DNA of 34,393 bases from Sedimenticola sp. (GCA_026983675.1 JALSTP010000190.1:1-34393), one strand, 5' to 3'; positions 24,575 to 32,328 are shown, counted from the stretch's first letter. The notes: generated by a model from the letters alone, not told the origin. A program made the numbers and translations.

Positions 24575-24880
24575 ATGAAAACAGCATATGTTACCGCGAT
24601 CATCGCACTCGTCACTGCCGCCCCCTTCGCCCAGGCCGAATCGATGGATAAGGGCAAAATGATGGAAAAACCGATGCATCACGAACAGATGATGCACGAA
24701 GAGAAAATGATGGATGGCGACAAGAAAAAGATGATGATGAAGAAAAAGGCAATGCATGGGGACGACATGATGGAGGAGTCCTCGAAAATGGAAAAGATGG
24801 AAAAACCGATGCATCAGGAGCACATGATGCACGAAGAGAAGATGATGGATGGCGACAAGAAAAAGATGATGATGAAATAG
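24575..24880 (+). CDS. Secreted Met-rich repeat protein (MrpX-like oxidant scavenger or metal binder)
   Basis: A 101-residue protein with a clear signal peptide (MKTAYVTAIIALVTAAPFAQ, cleavage near AQA-ES). The mature 80 residues hold 24 Met, 7 His, many Lys and acidic residues, and no Cys. Two 26-residue repeats, 31-56 and 76-101, differ at only two positions and contain MMHEEKMMDGDKKKMMM. GAGAGGGA precedes ATG 24575. It lies directly ahead of a two-component system and msrPQ-msrB. The Azospira MrpX protein, a Met-rich periplasmic sink for hypochlorite recycled by MsrP, is the closest known parallel. Copper binding by Met/His clusters is the main alternative. Confidence 0.85.
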   Translation: MKTAYVTAIIALVTAAPFAQAESMDKGKMMEKPMHHEQMMHEEKMMDGDKKKMMMKKKAMHGDDMMEESSKMEKMEKPMHQEHMMHEEKMMDGDKKKMMMK

Positions 24881-24894
24881 GCCCCGCCGATAGT

Positions 24895-24918
24895 GCCCCG
24901 GCACGCTGCTGCCGGGGC
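24895..24918 (+). terminator. GC hairpin between the Met-rich gene and the regulator
   Basis: GCCCCGGCA (24895-24903) and TGCCGGGGC (24910-24918) form a perfect 9-bp stem with a six-base loop, 15 bases after the Met-rich stop. No T tract follows. It could stabilise the 3' end of a short abundant transcript for the Met-rich protein while reducing read-through into the regulator. Confidence 0.5.
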
Positions 24919-24928
24919 GGTAAACCGC

Positions 24929-24934
24929 TATACT
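24929..24934 (+). promoter_or_regulatory. Possible -10 box of a leaderless regulator transcript
   Basis: TATACT lies eight bases before the ATG at 24943, and no Shine-Dalgarno sequence is present. A start of transcription near 24941-24943 would give a leaderless mRNA. The -35 position falls in the upstream hairpin and does not match TTGACA, suggesting an activator-dependent or weak promoter. Confidence 0.3.
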
Positions 24935-24942
24935 TGGACACC

Positions 24943-25671
24943 ATGTCTCCCAACCCATCCGCAAGAAAACGCGTCTTGATCGTAGAGGATGACGCCGACA
25001 TCGCCCGTCTGGTCCAACTTCACCTCGAAGACATCGACTGCGAGGCCGACGTGGTCCACGACGGCGCCGAGGGTCTCGAACGGTTTCAGGCCCGCCCCTA
25101 CGCTTTGGTGGTGCTGGACCTGATGCTGCCCGGGATGGATGGCCTCGCTTTGTGCCGTAAACTGCGCGAGTCATCCGACTATGTCCCCATCCTGATGCTC
25201 ACCGCGCGCACCTCCGAGCTGGACCGGGTGATCGGTCTGGAGAGCGGCGCCGACGACTACCTGACCAAACCCTTCAGCATTCCCGAACTGCAAGCGCGCA
25301 TCAAGGCGCTGTTCCGCCGTGTGGAAGCGCTCTCCAGCCCCCGCCCCACCGAACAGGAACAGGCCACGCTCCGCCACGGGGACCTGCTTATCGACCCCTT
25401 GCGCCATCAGGTGACGCTGGCAGGTGACCGCATTGACCTCACTGCGCGTGAATTCGCCCTGCTGCTGTATTTTGCCCGGCACCCCGGCCAAGTGTTCAGC
25501 CGCAGCCAACTGCTCGATCAAGTATGGGGCTACAACCACGACGGCTACGAACACACCGTCAACACCCATATCAACCGACTGCGCGCCAAGATCGAACGGG
25601 ACCCGGCCAACCCCCGCTATATCGAGACGGTGTGGGGCGTGGGCTATCGCTTCGCAGTCCCCCCATGCTAA
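24943..25671 (+). CDS. OmpR/PhoB-family response regulator
   Basis: A 242-residue DNA-binding regulator. The receiver domain has the acidic pair in VLIVEDDADIARL, the phosphorylated Asp at about residue 59 in LVVLDLMLPGMDG, and the conserved Lys in DDYLTKPF. A winged-helix output domain follows, with LTAREFALLLYFARHPG and YIETVWGVGYRF. ATG 24943 is preferred over TTG 24934. The stop overlaps the kinase start by seven bases. By position it is the counterpart of E. coli HprR (YedW), which controls msrPQ under hypochlorite or copper stress; that role is inferred. Confidence 0.92.
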   Translation: MSPNPSARKRVLIVEDDADIARLVQLHLEDIDCEADVVHDGAEGLERFQARPYALVVLDLMLPGMDGLALCRKLRESSDYVPILMLTARTSELDRVIGLESGADDYLTKPFSIPELQARIKALFRRVEALSSPRPTEQEQATLRHGDLLIDPLRHQVTLAGDRIDLTAREFALLLYFARHPGQVFSRSQLLDQVWGYNHDGYEHTVNTHINRLRAKIERDPANPRYIETVWGVGYRFAVPPC

Positions 25672-27143
25672 AGACGCTCTATGCCCGCCTCGCCGTTGGT
25701 CTCGTCCTGCTGCTGGCCGTGATCGGCCTGCTTTATACCGCCATCACCCGCTACGCCACCGAGCACTACCTGCAGGAGATCAGCCACAATCTCAACCGTA
25801 ACCTGGCCAGAAACCTGGTGGCCGACCGCAACCTGGTGGCCGCCGGAAAGCTCGACGAGGCGGCGCTCAAAGAGACCTTCCGCCAGTACATGGTGATCAA
25901 TCCCAGCATCGAGATCTATCTGCTCGACCTGGAGGGCCGCATCCTCTCCTTCTCGGCTGACCCGGGCAAGGTGAAACGCAAACGGGTCTCGCTGGGACCG
26001 ATCCGTGCGTTCCTGCGCGGCCCCCAGACTACCCCGCTGCTGGGCGACGACCCGCGCAGCCACGACCGCCAAAAGGCCTTCTCCGTGACCCCGGTCCCCA
26101 GCGCCGAGGCGCCCGAAGGCTATCTCTACGTGGTGTTGCGTGGAGAGGAGTTCGATCAGATCGAGCGCGCCGCCCGCGAAGGGTTGTTCCGCCGCATCAA
26201 CGGCTGGGCCTTCGGCATCAGCCTGCTGTTCGGCCTGATCGCCGGCCTGATCGTCTTCAGGGGCCTGACCCGGAGGCTCCACCGTCTCTCGTCGCAGATG
26301 CAGGCCTTTCACGAGAGCGGTTTTCGCCATCATACACCCTATCGCGCCACCCGCCGCCAGCAGGCGGACGAGATCGACCGGCTCGGACACACCTTTGACG
26401 AAATGGCCGAACGGATCGAAACCCAGATCAAGCAGTTGGAGGCCCAGGACGGCCTGCGGCGCGACCTTGTGGCGCGAGTCTCCCACGACCTGCGCACACC
26501 GCTGGCCTCACTGCAGGGCTACCTCGAATCGCTGGCGATGAAGGGCGACGGAATCTCCCCTGATCGGCGCAAGGAGTACATCCGCATCGCCCTGCGTCAA
26601 AGCCGCCGCCTGGCACAGCGCATCGATGAGCTGTTCGAACTGGCCCGCCTCGACGCCCAGGAGACGCGCCCCCGCTGCGAGCCCTTCTCCCCGGCCGAGC
26701 TCCTGCACGACGTATCGCAGAAGTATCACCCGCGGGCGGAGCAGCAGAGGGTGCGCCTGGAACTGCAGACCGGCGATGCGCTCCACATATTTACAAGTGC
26801 CGACATCGCCCTCACCGAGCGAGTGCTGGAAAACCTGCTCGACAACGCCTTCAGTCACACGCCCGAGGGCGGCCATATCGAAGTGCGTCTCGCGGCCGAC
26901 GGGGCGGGAGCCATCATCTCTGTCACTAACACCGGTCAGGGCATTGCCGCCGCCGACCTGCCCCACTTGTTCGAACCCTTCTACCGCGCCGGCAACGGCA
27001 ACGACGAACGTCCTCACGCCGGCCTTGGCCTCGCCATCGCCAAACGCCTGGTCGAACTCCAGGGGGGCGCTATCCGTGTCGAGAGTGTGCCCGCTAAAGG
27101 CACCACGTTCACCTTCACCCTGCCGCTGGCAGAGACGTTATAA
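25665..27143 (+). CDS. Membrane sensor histidine kinase partnering the regulator
   Basis: A 492-residue kinase. Transmembrane helices at about 9-27 and 181-199 enclose a periplasmic sensor region of about 150 residues without cysteine and with few Met. HAMP, HisKA (RVSHDLRTPLASLQ, phospho-His about 274) and HATPase domains follow, with ENLLDNAFSHT, NTGQGI, LFEPFYRA and GLGLAIAKRLV. ATG 25665 overlaps the regulator stop, so the pair is coupled. It occupies the position of E. coli HprS (YedV), next to msrP, but the sensed signal cannot be read from the sequence. Confidence 0.92.
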   Translation: MLKTLYARLAVGLVLLLAVIGLLYTAITRYATEHYLQEISHNLNRNLARNLVADRNLVAAGKLDEAALKETFRQYMVINPSIEIYLLDLEGRILSFSADPGKVKRKRVSLGPIRAFLRGPQTTPLLGDDPRSHDRQKAFSVTPVPSAEAPEGYLYVVLRGEEFDQIERAAREGLFRRINGWAFGISLLFGLIAGLIVFRGLTRRLHRLSSQMQAFHESGFRHHTPYRATRRQQADEIDRLGHTFDEMAERIETQIKQLEAQDGLRRDLVARVSHDLRTPLASLQGYLESLAMKGDGISPDRRKEYIRIALRQSRRLAQRIDELFELARLDAQETRPRCEPFSPAELLHDVSQKYHPRAEQQRVRLELQTGDALHIFTSADIALTERVLENLLDNAFSHTPEGGHIEVRLAADGAGAIISVTNTGQGIAAADLPHLFEPFYRAGNGNDERPHAGLGLAIAKRLVELQGGAIRVESVPAKGTTFTFTLPLAETL

Positions 27144-27196
27144 AATCGTGAGCCTTCCGTAAACGCCCTGTGAAAGGGGCAGACGATACTGTACCT

Positions 27197-28168
27197 ATGA
27201 AGAAGATACGACACTCAATCAGACCCTCAGAAATCACCGACCGTGCCGTCTACATGAACCGGCGCCGTTTCATTGCCGGTATGACGGCAGCGGGATTGAC
27301 TGGCACGGCCTCCGCCTTTTCGTTTTTCGGCCTGTTTGGCGATGATGAGCCCACGGCCGTCGAGCTGTACCCTCGCCGTCCCCTGAAGGCGTCGCGTCGG
27401 GCGTTCAGCGTCGACGAATCTCCCACCGACGAGGCAGATGCAATCGGGTACACCAATTTCTACGAATTCGGTACCGAAAAAGGGGATGCCCAACGCTATG
27501 GTGAGAGATTCAAGCCGGAACCCTGGCGCCTTACCATCGACGGCGAATGCGAACGGCCAGGCGACTATACGCTCGAAGATATCCTCAAGCCCCACCCATT
27601 GGAGGAACGCATTTACCGCCTGCGTTGTGTCGAGACCTGGTCCATGGTGATTCCCTGGGTGGGATTCCCCCTGGCCGATCTGCTCAAGCGCTTCGCCCCC
27701 ACCTCCCGCGCAAAATACGTAGCCTTCGAAACCCTGTATGATCCCGAACAGATGCCCGGCCAACGTCGTGCCGTAGTGGAATGGCCTTACCGCGAGGGGC
27801 TGCGCATGGACGAGGCGATGCACCCACTGACGCTGATCGCAGTGGGGATGTACGGTGAGACCCTGCCGGTGCAGAACGGCGCCCCTCTGCGACTCGTCGT
27901 GCCTTGGAAATACGGCTTCAAGAGCATCAAATCCATCGTCCGCATCCACTTCAGCGAGAAGCTGCCCGTCACCACCTGGAATCAACTCCAGCCCGATGAA
28001 TACGGCTTCTACGCCAACGTCAATCCAGCGGTGGACCACCCCCGCTGGAGCCAGGCGCGGGAACGGCCGGTGGGCGGTTGGCGGCGGCGCGACACCCTCC
28101 CCTTCAATGGCTATGCCGAAGAGGTCGCCCACCTCTATCACGGCATGGATCTGGCGAAATATTTCTGA
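27197..28168 (+). CDS. msrP: MsrP, periplasmic protein-methionine sulfoxide reductase (molybdopterin)
   Basis: MsrP reduces both R and S methionine sulfoxide in oxidised envelope proteins, taking electrons from MsrQ. This 323-residue protein is collinear with E. coli YedY. It has a twin-arginine signal ([20 protein letters not shown]), [15 protein letters not shown], the molybdenum ligand Cys at about residue 144 in [43 protein letters not shown] and [14 protein letters not shown] 27197 aligns with the E. coli MKK start; a GTG nine codons earlier is possible. It lacks a clear ribosome site. It lies 53 bases after the kinase and is followed at once by msrQ. Confidence 0.96.
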   Translation: MKKIRHSIRPSEITDRAVYMNRRRFIAGMTAAGLTGTASAFSFFGLFGDDEPTAVELYPRRPLKASRRAFSVDESPTDEADAIGYTNFYEFGTEKGDAQRYGERFKPEPWRLTIDGECERPGDYTLEDILKPHPLEERIYRLRCVETWSMVIPWVGFPLADLLKRFAPTSRAKYVAFETLYDPEQMPGQRRAVVEWPYREGLRMDEAMHPLTLIAVGMYGETLPVQNGAPLRLVVPWKYGFKSIKSIVRIHFSEKLPVTTWNQLQPDEYGFYANVNPAVDHPRWSQARERPVGGWRRRDTLPFNGYAEEVAHLYHGMDLAKYF

Positions 28169-28170
28169 TC

Positions 28171-28836
28171 ATGAACAGAACCAAAAGAGTTGGAACAGCT
28201 GGGAGGGTTGGCGTTGTGAAGCCCTTGGTCTTCGCTGCCGGGATGATGCCCTTGAGCCTTCTTTTCTGGCGGGCTTTCAACGATACGCTGGGCGCCAACC
28301 CTGTCGAAAGCCTGATCCACGAGACCGGCCTGTGGGCGTTGCGGCTGCTGCTACTGACGTTGGCCATGACGCCTCTGCGCCGTATCACGGGCTGGCCGGG
28401 CTGGATCCGCCTGCGCCGCATGTTGGGCCTTTACTGTTTTTTCTATGCCGTGCTGCATCTCACGGTCTACCTGTGGCTGGACCAGGAACTTCGTCTCTCC
28501 GCCATCATCGAAGACGTCATCAAGAGACCCTATATCACCGTGGGGGCCGCCACCTTTCTGATGCTGACGCCGCTGGCCGCCACCTCTTTCAACCGTGCCA
28601 TCCGCTGGTTGGGCGGCAAGCGCTGGAAACAACTGCATCGACTCGTCTATCTCTGTGGACTGGGGGCCGTCATCCATTACCTCTGGCTGGTGAAGGCCGA
28701 TCTGGCCCCACCGCTGATGTACCTCATGATCCTGCTTGGCTTGCTTGCCTTCAGGATTCCCCCGTCACTCCTTCGCAGATTGAGGGGCTATTCCACTGGC
28801 AAACTGGAGACAAAACATGAACGCTATCAGACTTAG
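28171..28836 (+). CDS. msrQ: MsrQ, heme-binding membrane subunit of MsrPQ
   Basis: MsrQ is a six-helix heme b protein that passes electrons from the respiratory chain to MsrP. The 221-residue product shows [40 protein letters not shown] and [20 protein letters not shown], with the conserved His residues of the ferric-reductase-like core. ATG 28171 lies two bases after the msrP stop. A GTG at 28216, preceded by GGGAGG, could give a protein 15 residues shorter with the usual hydrophobic start. Its end overlaps the msrB start by 20 bases. Confidence 0.94.
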   Translation: MNRTKRVGTAGRVGVVKPLVFAAGMMPLSLLFWRAFNDTLGANPVESLIHETGLWALRLLLLTLAMTPLRRITGWPGWIRLRRMLGLYCFFYAVLHLTVYLWLDQELRLSAIIEDVIKRPYITVGAATFLMLTPLAATSFNRAIRWLGGKRWKQLHRLVYLCGLGAVIHYLWLVKADLAPPLMYLMILLGLLAFRIPPSLLRRLRGYSTGKLETKHERYQT

Positions 28837-29440
28837 AAGACGCTGGATGCCGTTGTTGGCGGGTGCCGCCCTGCTGGGTCTTTGGGTTTTTGCGGCCGCC
28901 ACAGGCACCCGGACCCATCCGCAAGGAGACCCGACGATGAAAGACAGCTCAAACGCGCAGATTCAAAACACGAAATGGCACCGCCCCACCGCTGCGGAAT
29001 TGAAGCAACGTCTGACCCCCGAGCAGTATCACGTCACCCAGGAGGAAGGCACTGAACGCCCCTTCAAAAATGCCTATTGGGACAATCATCAGGAAGGCAT
29101 TTATGTGGACATCGCCTCCGGTGAACCGCTCTTCAGCTCGCGTGAGAAGTATGATTCCGGCACCGGCTGGCCGAGTTTCTACGCGCCTATAGAGCCGGCC
29201 AACATCGTCCGTAAACACGACCGGAAGTGGTTTATGGAACGCATCGAGGTACGCTCCCGGATAGGCGACTCACACCTCGGCCATCTGTTCGATGACGGTC
29301 CCGCGCCCACGGGGCTGCGTTACTGCATCAACTCCGCTGCACTGAAGTTCATCCCCAAGGAAGAAATGGAAAAGGCGGGCTACGGCGAATATCTCTATCT
29401 GTTCGAAAAAGCGCCTGAGACCGCCTCGAAAGCGCAGTAG
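28817..29440 (+). CDS. msrB: MsrB, peptide-methionine (R)-S-oxide reductase, exported form with internal start
   Basis: MsrB reduces methionine-R-sulfoxide. The 207-residue reading from ATG 28817 has an N-terminal membrane anchor or signal ([20 protein letters not shown]). The MsrB domain shows [40 protein letters not shown] and the catalytic Cys170 in [11 protein letters not shown]. Cys170 is the only cysteine: the zinc CxxC pairs are missing and the usual resolving Cys in SGCGWPSF is Thr. ATG 28937 (residue 41) has its own AAGGAG eight bases upstream and would make a cytosolic enzyme without the anchor. GGAG also precedes the first ATG. Linkage to msrPQ suggests envelope repair. Confidence 0.95.
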   Translation: MNAIRLRRRWMPLLAGAALLGLWVFAAATGTRTHPQGDPTMKDSSNAQIQNTKWHRPTAAELKQRLTPEQYHVTQEEGTERPFKNAYWDNHQEGIYVDIASGEPLFSSREKYDSGTGWPSFYAPIEPANIVRKHDRKWFMERIEVRSRIGDSHLGHLFDDGPAPTGLRYCINSAALKFIPKEEMEKAGYGEYLYLFEKAPETASKAQ

Positions 29441-29442
29441 AC

Positions 29443-29462
29443 TATTATTATTAACCCGGCAA
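29443..29462 (+). repeat. Solitary MITE-family end directly after msrB
   Basis: TATTATTATTAACCCGGCAA begins two bases after the msrB stop, then diverges at TCTTCTCC. It matches the outermost part of the ends of copies A-C. It lies between msrB and the LMF-like gene and has no partner end nearby. Confidence 0.65.
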
Positions 29463-29499
29463 TCTTCTCCCCGGAAAGTGATGAGGAACCATAGAATCG

Positions 29500-30945
29500 A
29501 TGGGCGTCGTTGCGCGCTTGCTTCGGCCTGACGATGAACGCCAACTGATCGGCTGGCTGTTTCTGCGCGCGCTGGCGCTCATCTATTTCGCCGCCTTCCT
29601 CTCCCTCTCCGTCCAGATCACCGGCCTGGCCGGGCCGACCGGCATTCTGCCTTTTCAGGAGGTGCTGGACGAGGCCTCTCGCCAGCATGGCCGCCTGGCA
29701 TGGCTCCATCTTCCCACGCTGTTCTGGCTCAGCAGCAGTGACGCAGCCCTTGTGGGGGCCACCATAGCAGGGTGCGTCGCCTCGCTGCTCTTGTTGTTCA
29801 ATATCCTGCCCATCCTCTGCCTGATCACCCTGTTCATCCTCTACCTGTCGCTCTATCAGGCCGGGCAGTTCTTCCTCAATTTTCAGTGGGACTACCTGCT
29901 GATGGAGAGTGGCTTTCTTGCCATCCTTTGGGCTTGGTATCCTAGCCGGCTCGTGGTTCTACTATTTCATTGGCTGCTGTTCCGGCTGCGTTTTATGTCG
30001 GGGCTCTCCAAGATCGTCAGCGGCGACCCGACCTGGGCCAGCCTGTCGACACTGAACTACTACTTCGAAACCCAACCTCTGCCCCATGTGGGGGCCTGGT
30101 ATGCCCACCAGCTGCCCGAATGGCTGCTACAGACCGGTACTGCCTTTACCCTGTTCGCCGAGTTGGTGGTGCCCTTCTTCATCTTCCTGCCCAGGCGCTT
30201 CCGCCTCTTTGCGGCCGGTGTCACGCTCGTCATGCAGTTGCTCATCCTTGCCACCAGCAACCATAACTTCTTCAACCTGCTGACGATCGCCCTGTGTTTG
30301 TTCCTGCTCGATGACGGTGTCGTCCATCGACTGCGCGGCATCACCAGAACGGCACCGCCCGCCCCGGTAAACCAGAATCGCCCGGCGCTCGTGGCATCGG
30401 GACTGGCGGGGTTGCTGATCTTCTCCAGTTCCCTGCCCCTTCTCTTTCAAATGGCCTCCGGAAGCCCACTGGCAGAACCTCTCCATCGATGGACCGTGTA
30501 CGTACGCAACTTTGGCGTCGGCAACGCCTACCACGTCTTTCCGGTGATGCAGACCGAACGTGTCGAACTGGAGGTACAAGGCTCACTCGACGGAATCGAG
30601 TGGCGTCCATACCGCTATCGCTGGAAACCGCAGGCCCTCGACCGAACGCCGCCCTTCATCGTTCCCCACCAGCCGAGGCTTGACTGGATGCTTTGGTTCG
30701 TGCCCACCCAGCACCCGATGCAGCTCTATTGGTTCGACCGCTTCCTGCGCCGCCTGTGGGAGGGCTCTTCCAGCGTGGAACACCTGCTGGCCGGCATCCC
30801 CTTTCCGGACCAACCGCCCCGTTACCTGCGGGTCATCGCCTATCGCTACCACTTCACCACCGCCTCCGAACGCGCCAGGACTGGGGACTGGTGGAAACGC
30901 GAATACCTCGGTATCTTTCCCCGGATTCCCCCACGTCACCCGTGA
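29500..30945 (+). CDS. Lipase maturation factor (LMF1-like) family membrane protein
   Basis: A 481-residue multi-pass membrane protein. WLFLRALALIYFAAFLSLSV, GPTGILPFQEVLDEA, FILYLSLYQAGQFFLNFQWD and LLMESGFLAIL are typical of the LMF family, whose animal members fold secreted lipases in the ER. About nine helices occupy the first 330 residues. The C-terminal 150 residues are a soluble domain (VELEVQGSLDGIEWRPYRYR, RLDWMLWFVP). The bacterial role is not established. The start is ATG 29500; the nearest AGGA is 14 bases away. It follows msrB by 59 bases and could belong to the same operon. Confidence 0.85.
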   Translation: MGVVARLLRPDDERQLIGWLFLRALALIYFAAFLSLSVQITGLAGPTGILPFQEVLDEASRQHGRLAWLHLPTLFWLSSSDAALVGATIAGCVASLLLLFNILPILCLITLFILYLSLYQAGQFFLNFQWDYLLMESGFLAILWAWYPSRLVVLLFHWLLFRLRFMSGLSKIVSGDPTWASLSTLNYYFETQPLPHVGAWYAHQLPEWLLQTGTAFTLFAELVVPFFIFLPRRFRLFAAGVTLVMQLLILATSNHNFFNLLTIALCLFLLDDGVVHRLRGITRTAPPAPVNQNRPALVASGLAGLLIFSSSLPLLFQMASGSPLAEPLHRWTVYVRNFGVGNAYHVFPVMQTERVELEVQGSLDGIEWRPYRYRWKPQALDRTPPFIVPHQPRLDWMLWFVPTQHPMQLYWFDRFLRRLWEGSSSVEHLLAGIPFPDQPPRYLRVIAYRYHFTTASERARTGDWWKREYLGIFPRIPPRHP

Positions 30946-30975
30946 CCCAAAGACCAACCGGGGCATTGATAGATG

Positions 30976-31222
30976 TTGTTAACCTGGCAGCAATATATAT
31001 CGCATTCAGGGCTTCAAGCAGGCGCCGGACCTGCGTTCCAGCGCGCTGGACAGGATGTCCAAGTGTCGCGAGTGCATGGATGCACTGGAGCGACCTTGGC
31101 AAGGGAATACCCCTTGCCTGCGCACTGCGCCTTGTTCCGGCGCCTGCCTGAAGCCCCTAACCCTATGATATTCAAAGACAGGCCATGGCTGAATACGATA
31201 AATAGTGTTGCCGGGTTAATAT
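30976..31222. mobile_element. MITE-like element, copy C (core inverted relative to A and B)
   Basis: The left end TTGTTAACCTGGCAGCAATA has a few changes; the right end, read on the other strand, is ATTAACCCGGCAACACTATT. The core between GGCTTCAAGCAGGCGCCGGA (31010-31029) and its inverted copy (about 31136-31155) is over 90% identical to that of copy A. However, the long arm (with GAATATCATAGGGTTAGG on the other strand) is on the right here and on the left in A, while the core reads the same way in both. It occupies the gap between the LMF-like and rhodanese genes. Confidence 0.85.
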
Positions 31223-31261
31223 ATTGCGTATCGTTGCCCACCCTGAACAGCGAGGCCAAAC

Positions 31262-31690
31262 ATGACCGACAAGCTTCCCAGTCCCCTGACCCCCCAGCAG
31301 GCAATGAGCATGATAGAGGATGACCCTCGCACGCTGCTCGTCGACATTCGATCCACCATGGAGTTTCTTTTCGTCGGCCACCCCGAAGGCGCCGTGCATG
31401 TCCCTTGGATCGATGAACCCGACTGGGTCGTGAACCCCCACTTCGTCACCGAAATCCGCAAGCTCCTGCTTGGCGGCGCCATCTGCACCATCGACGAAGG
31501 CTGCGCCGCCGTGATCCTCATCTGCCGTAGCGGAAAACGCTCACTCGAGGCGGGCAAGGCTCTCTTGGAGGCGGGTTTCCATCGCGTATTCCATGTGGAA
31601 GAAGGGTTCGAGGGCGAACTGGATGAACATCATCACCGCAGTTCGGTCGGCGGTTGGCGGTTTCATGGATTGCCTTGGGAACAGTGCTGA
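31262..31690 (+). CDS. Rhodanese-like sulfurtransferase (single domain)
   Basis: A 142-residue soluble protein with a single rhodanese fold: LLVDIRSTMEFLFVGHPEGA near the N-terminus and an active-site loop CRSGKRS with Cys88. The six-residue loop suits sulfur rather than phosphate substrates. WIDEPDWVVNPHFVTEI is an insertion seen in bacterial members I recall from sulfur-metabolising species. The C-terminus (HHHRSSVGGWRFHGLPWEQC) ends in another Cys. ATG 31262 is preceded by GAGG. Carbonic anhydrase follows by 38 bases on the same strand. The sulfur acceptor cannot be named. Confidence 0.9.
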   Translation: MTDKLPSPLTPQQAMSMIEDDPRTLLVDIRSTMEFLFVGHPEGAVHVPWIDEPDWVVNPHFVTEIRKLLLGGAICTIDEGCAAVILICRSGKRSLEAGKALLEAGFHRVFHVEEGFEGELDEHHHRSSVGGWRFHGLPWEQC

Positions 31691-31728
31691 CGACAGCCCT
31701 TCCCACTCAGACACAGGAAGCATGAATC

Positions 31729-32328
31729 TTGTCCTCCCTGAAACATCTTTTCGAGCGGAACCGGGCTTGGGCAAACACCCTCAAGGACAAGGACCCGGAG
31801 TTCTTTGCCCGGCTGTCCAGGCAGCAGACGCCGGATTACCTTTGGATCGGGTGCTCCGACAGCCGCGTACCCGCCAACCAGATCGTCGACCTCCCGCCAG
31901 GCGAGGTATTTGTCCATCGCAATATCGCCAATGTGGTGGTGCATACCGATCTGAACTGCCTGTCGGTGATTCAATACGCCGTACAAGTGCTCAAGGTGAG
32001 ACATATCATCATCTGCGGACACTACGGCTGCGGCGGCATCAAGGCCGCCGCCGAGAATCATGAACACGGTCTGATCGACAACTGGCTACGCCATATCAAG
32101 GACGTGGCCCGTTTTCATGGCGATGAACTGGAAGGGCTTGACCACCGGACGAAACTGGACCGATTGTGCGAGCTGAACGTCGTGGAACAGGTGGTCAATG
32201 TGTCCAATACCACCATTGTGCGCCACGCATGGCGCGACGGCGCGGATCTCACCCTCCATGGGTGGGTCTACAATCTTGATAGCGGTCTGCTCAAGAACCT
32301 GAAAATCGTGGAGCCGGCCGGCCGATAG
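31729..32328 (+). CDS. can: Beta-carbonic anhydrase (type II)
   Basis: Catalyses reversible hydration of CO2 to bicarbonate in the cytoplasm. The 199-residue product has zinc ligands Cys42, Asp44, His98 and Cys101 in IGCSDSRVPAN and ICGHYGCGG. Trp39, Arg64 and Tyr181 of the allosteric bicarbonate pocket are at the same numbers as in E. coli Can, marking it as a type II enzyme. The only in-frame start is TTG 31729, since a TGA lies two codons upstream. AGGAAG is ten bases before it. An ATG at 31722 is in another frame and does not lead into the gene. Confidence 0.95.
   Translation: MSSLKHLFERNRAWANTLKDKDPEFFARLSRQQTPDYLWIGCSDSRVPANQIVDLPPGEVFVHRNIANVVVHTDLNCLSVIQYAVQVLKVRHIIICGHYGCGGIKAAAENHEHGLIDNWLRHIKDVARFHGDELEGLDHRTKLDRLCELNVVEQVVNVSNTTIVRHAWRDGADLTLHGWVYNLDSGLLKNLKIVEPAGR

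Noticed and set aside
24575-24880. The Met-rich gene as a sequencing or low-complexity artefact
   Set aside because: It has a good ribosome site, a standard signal peptide with an AQA cleavage site, a proper stop and a fitting genomic context.
30973-31323. Short open frames crossing the repeat elements (also at 7495, 17972 and 31014)
   Set aside because: They share words because the DNA repeats are shared, but the frames break differently in each copy. This is the pattern of translated non-coding repeats.
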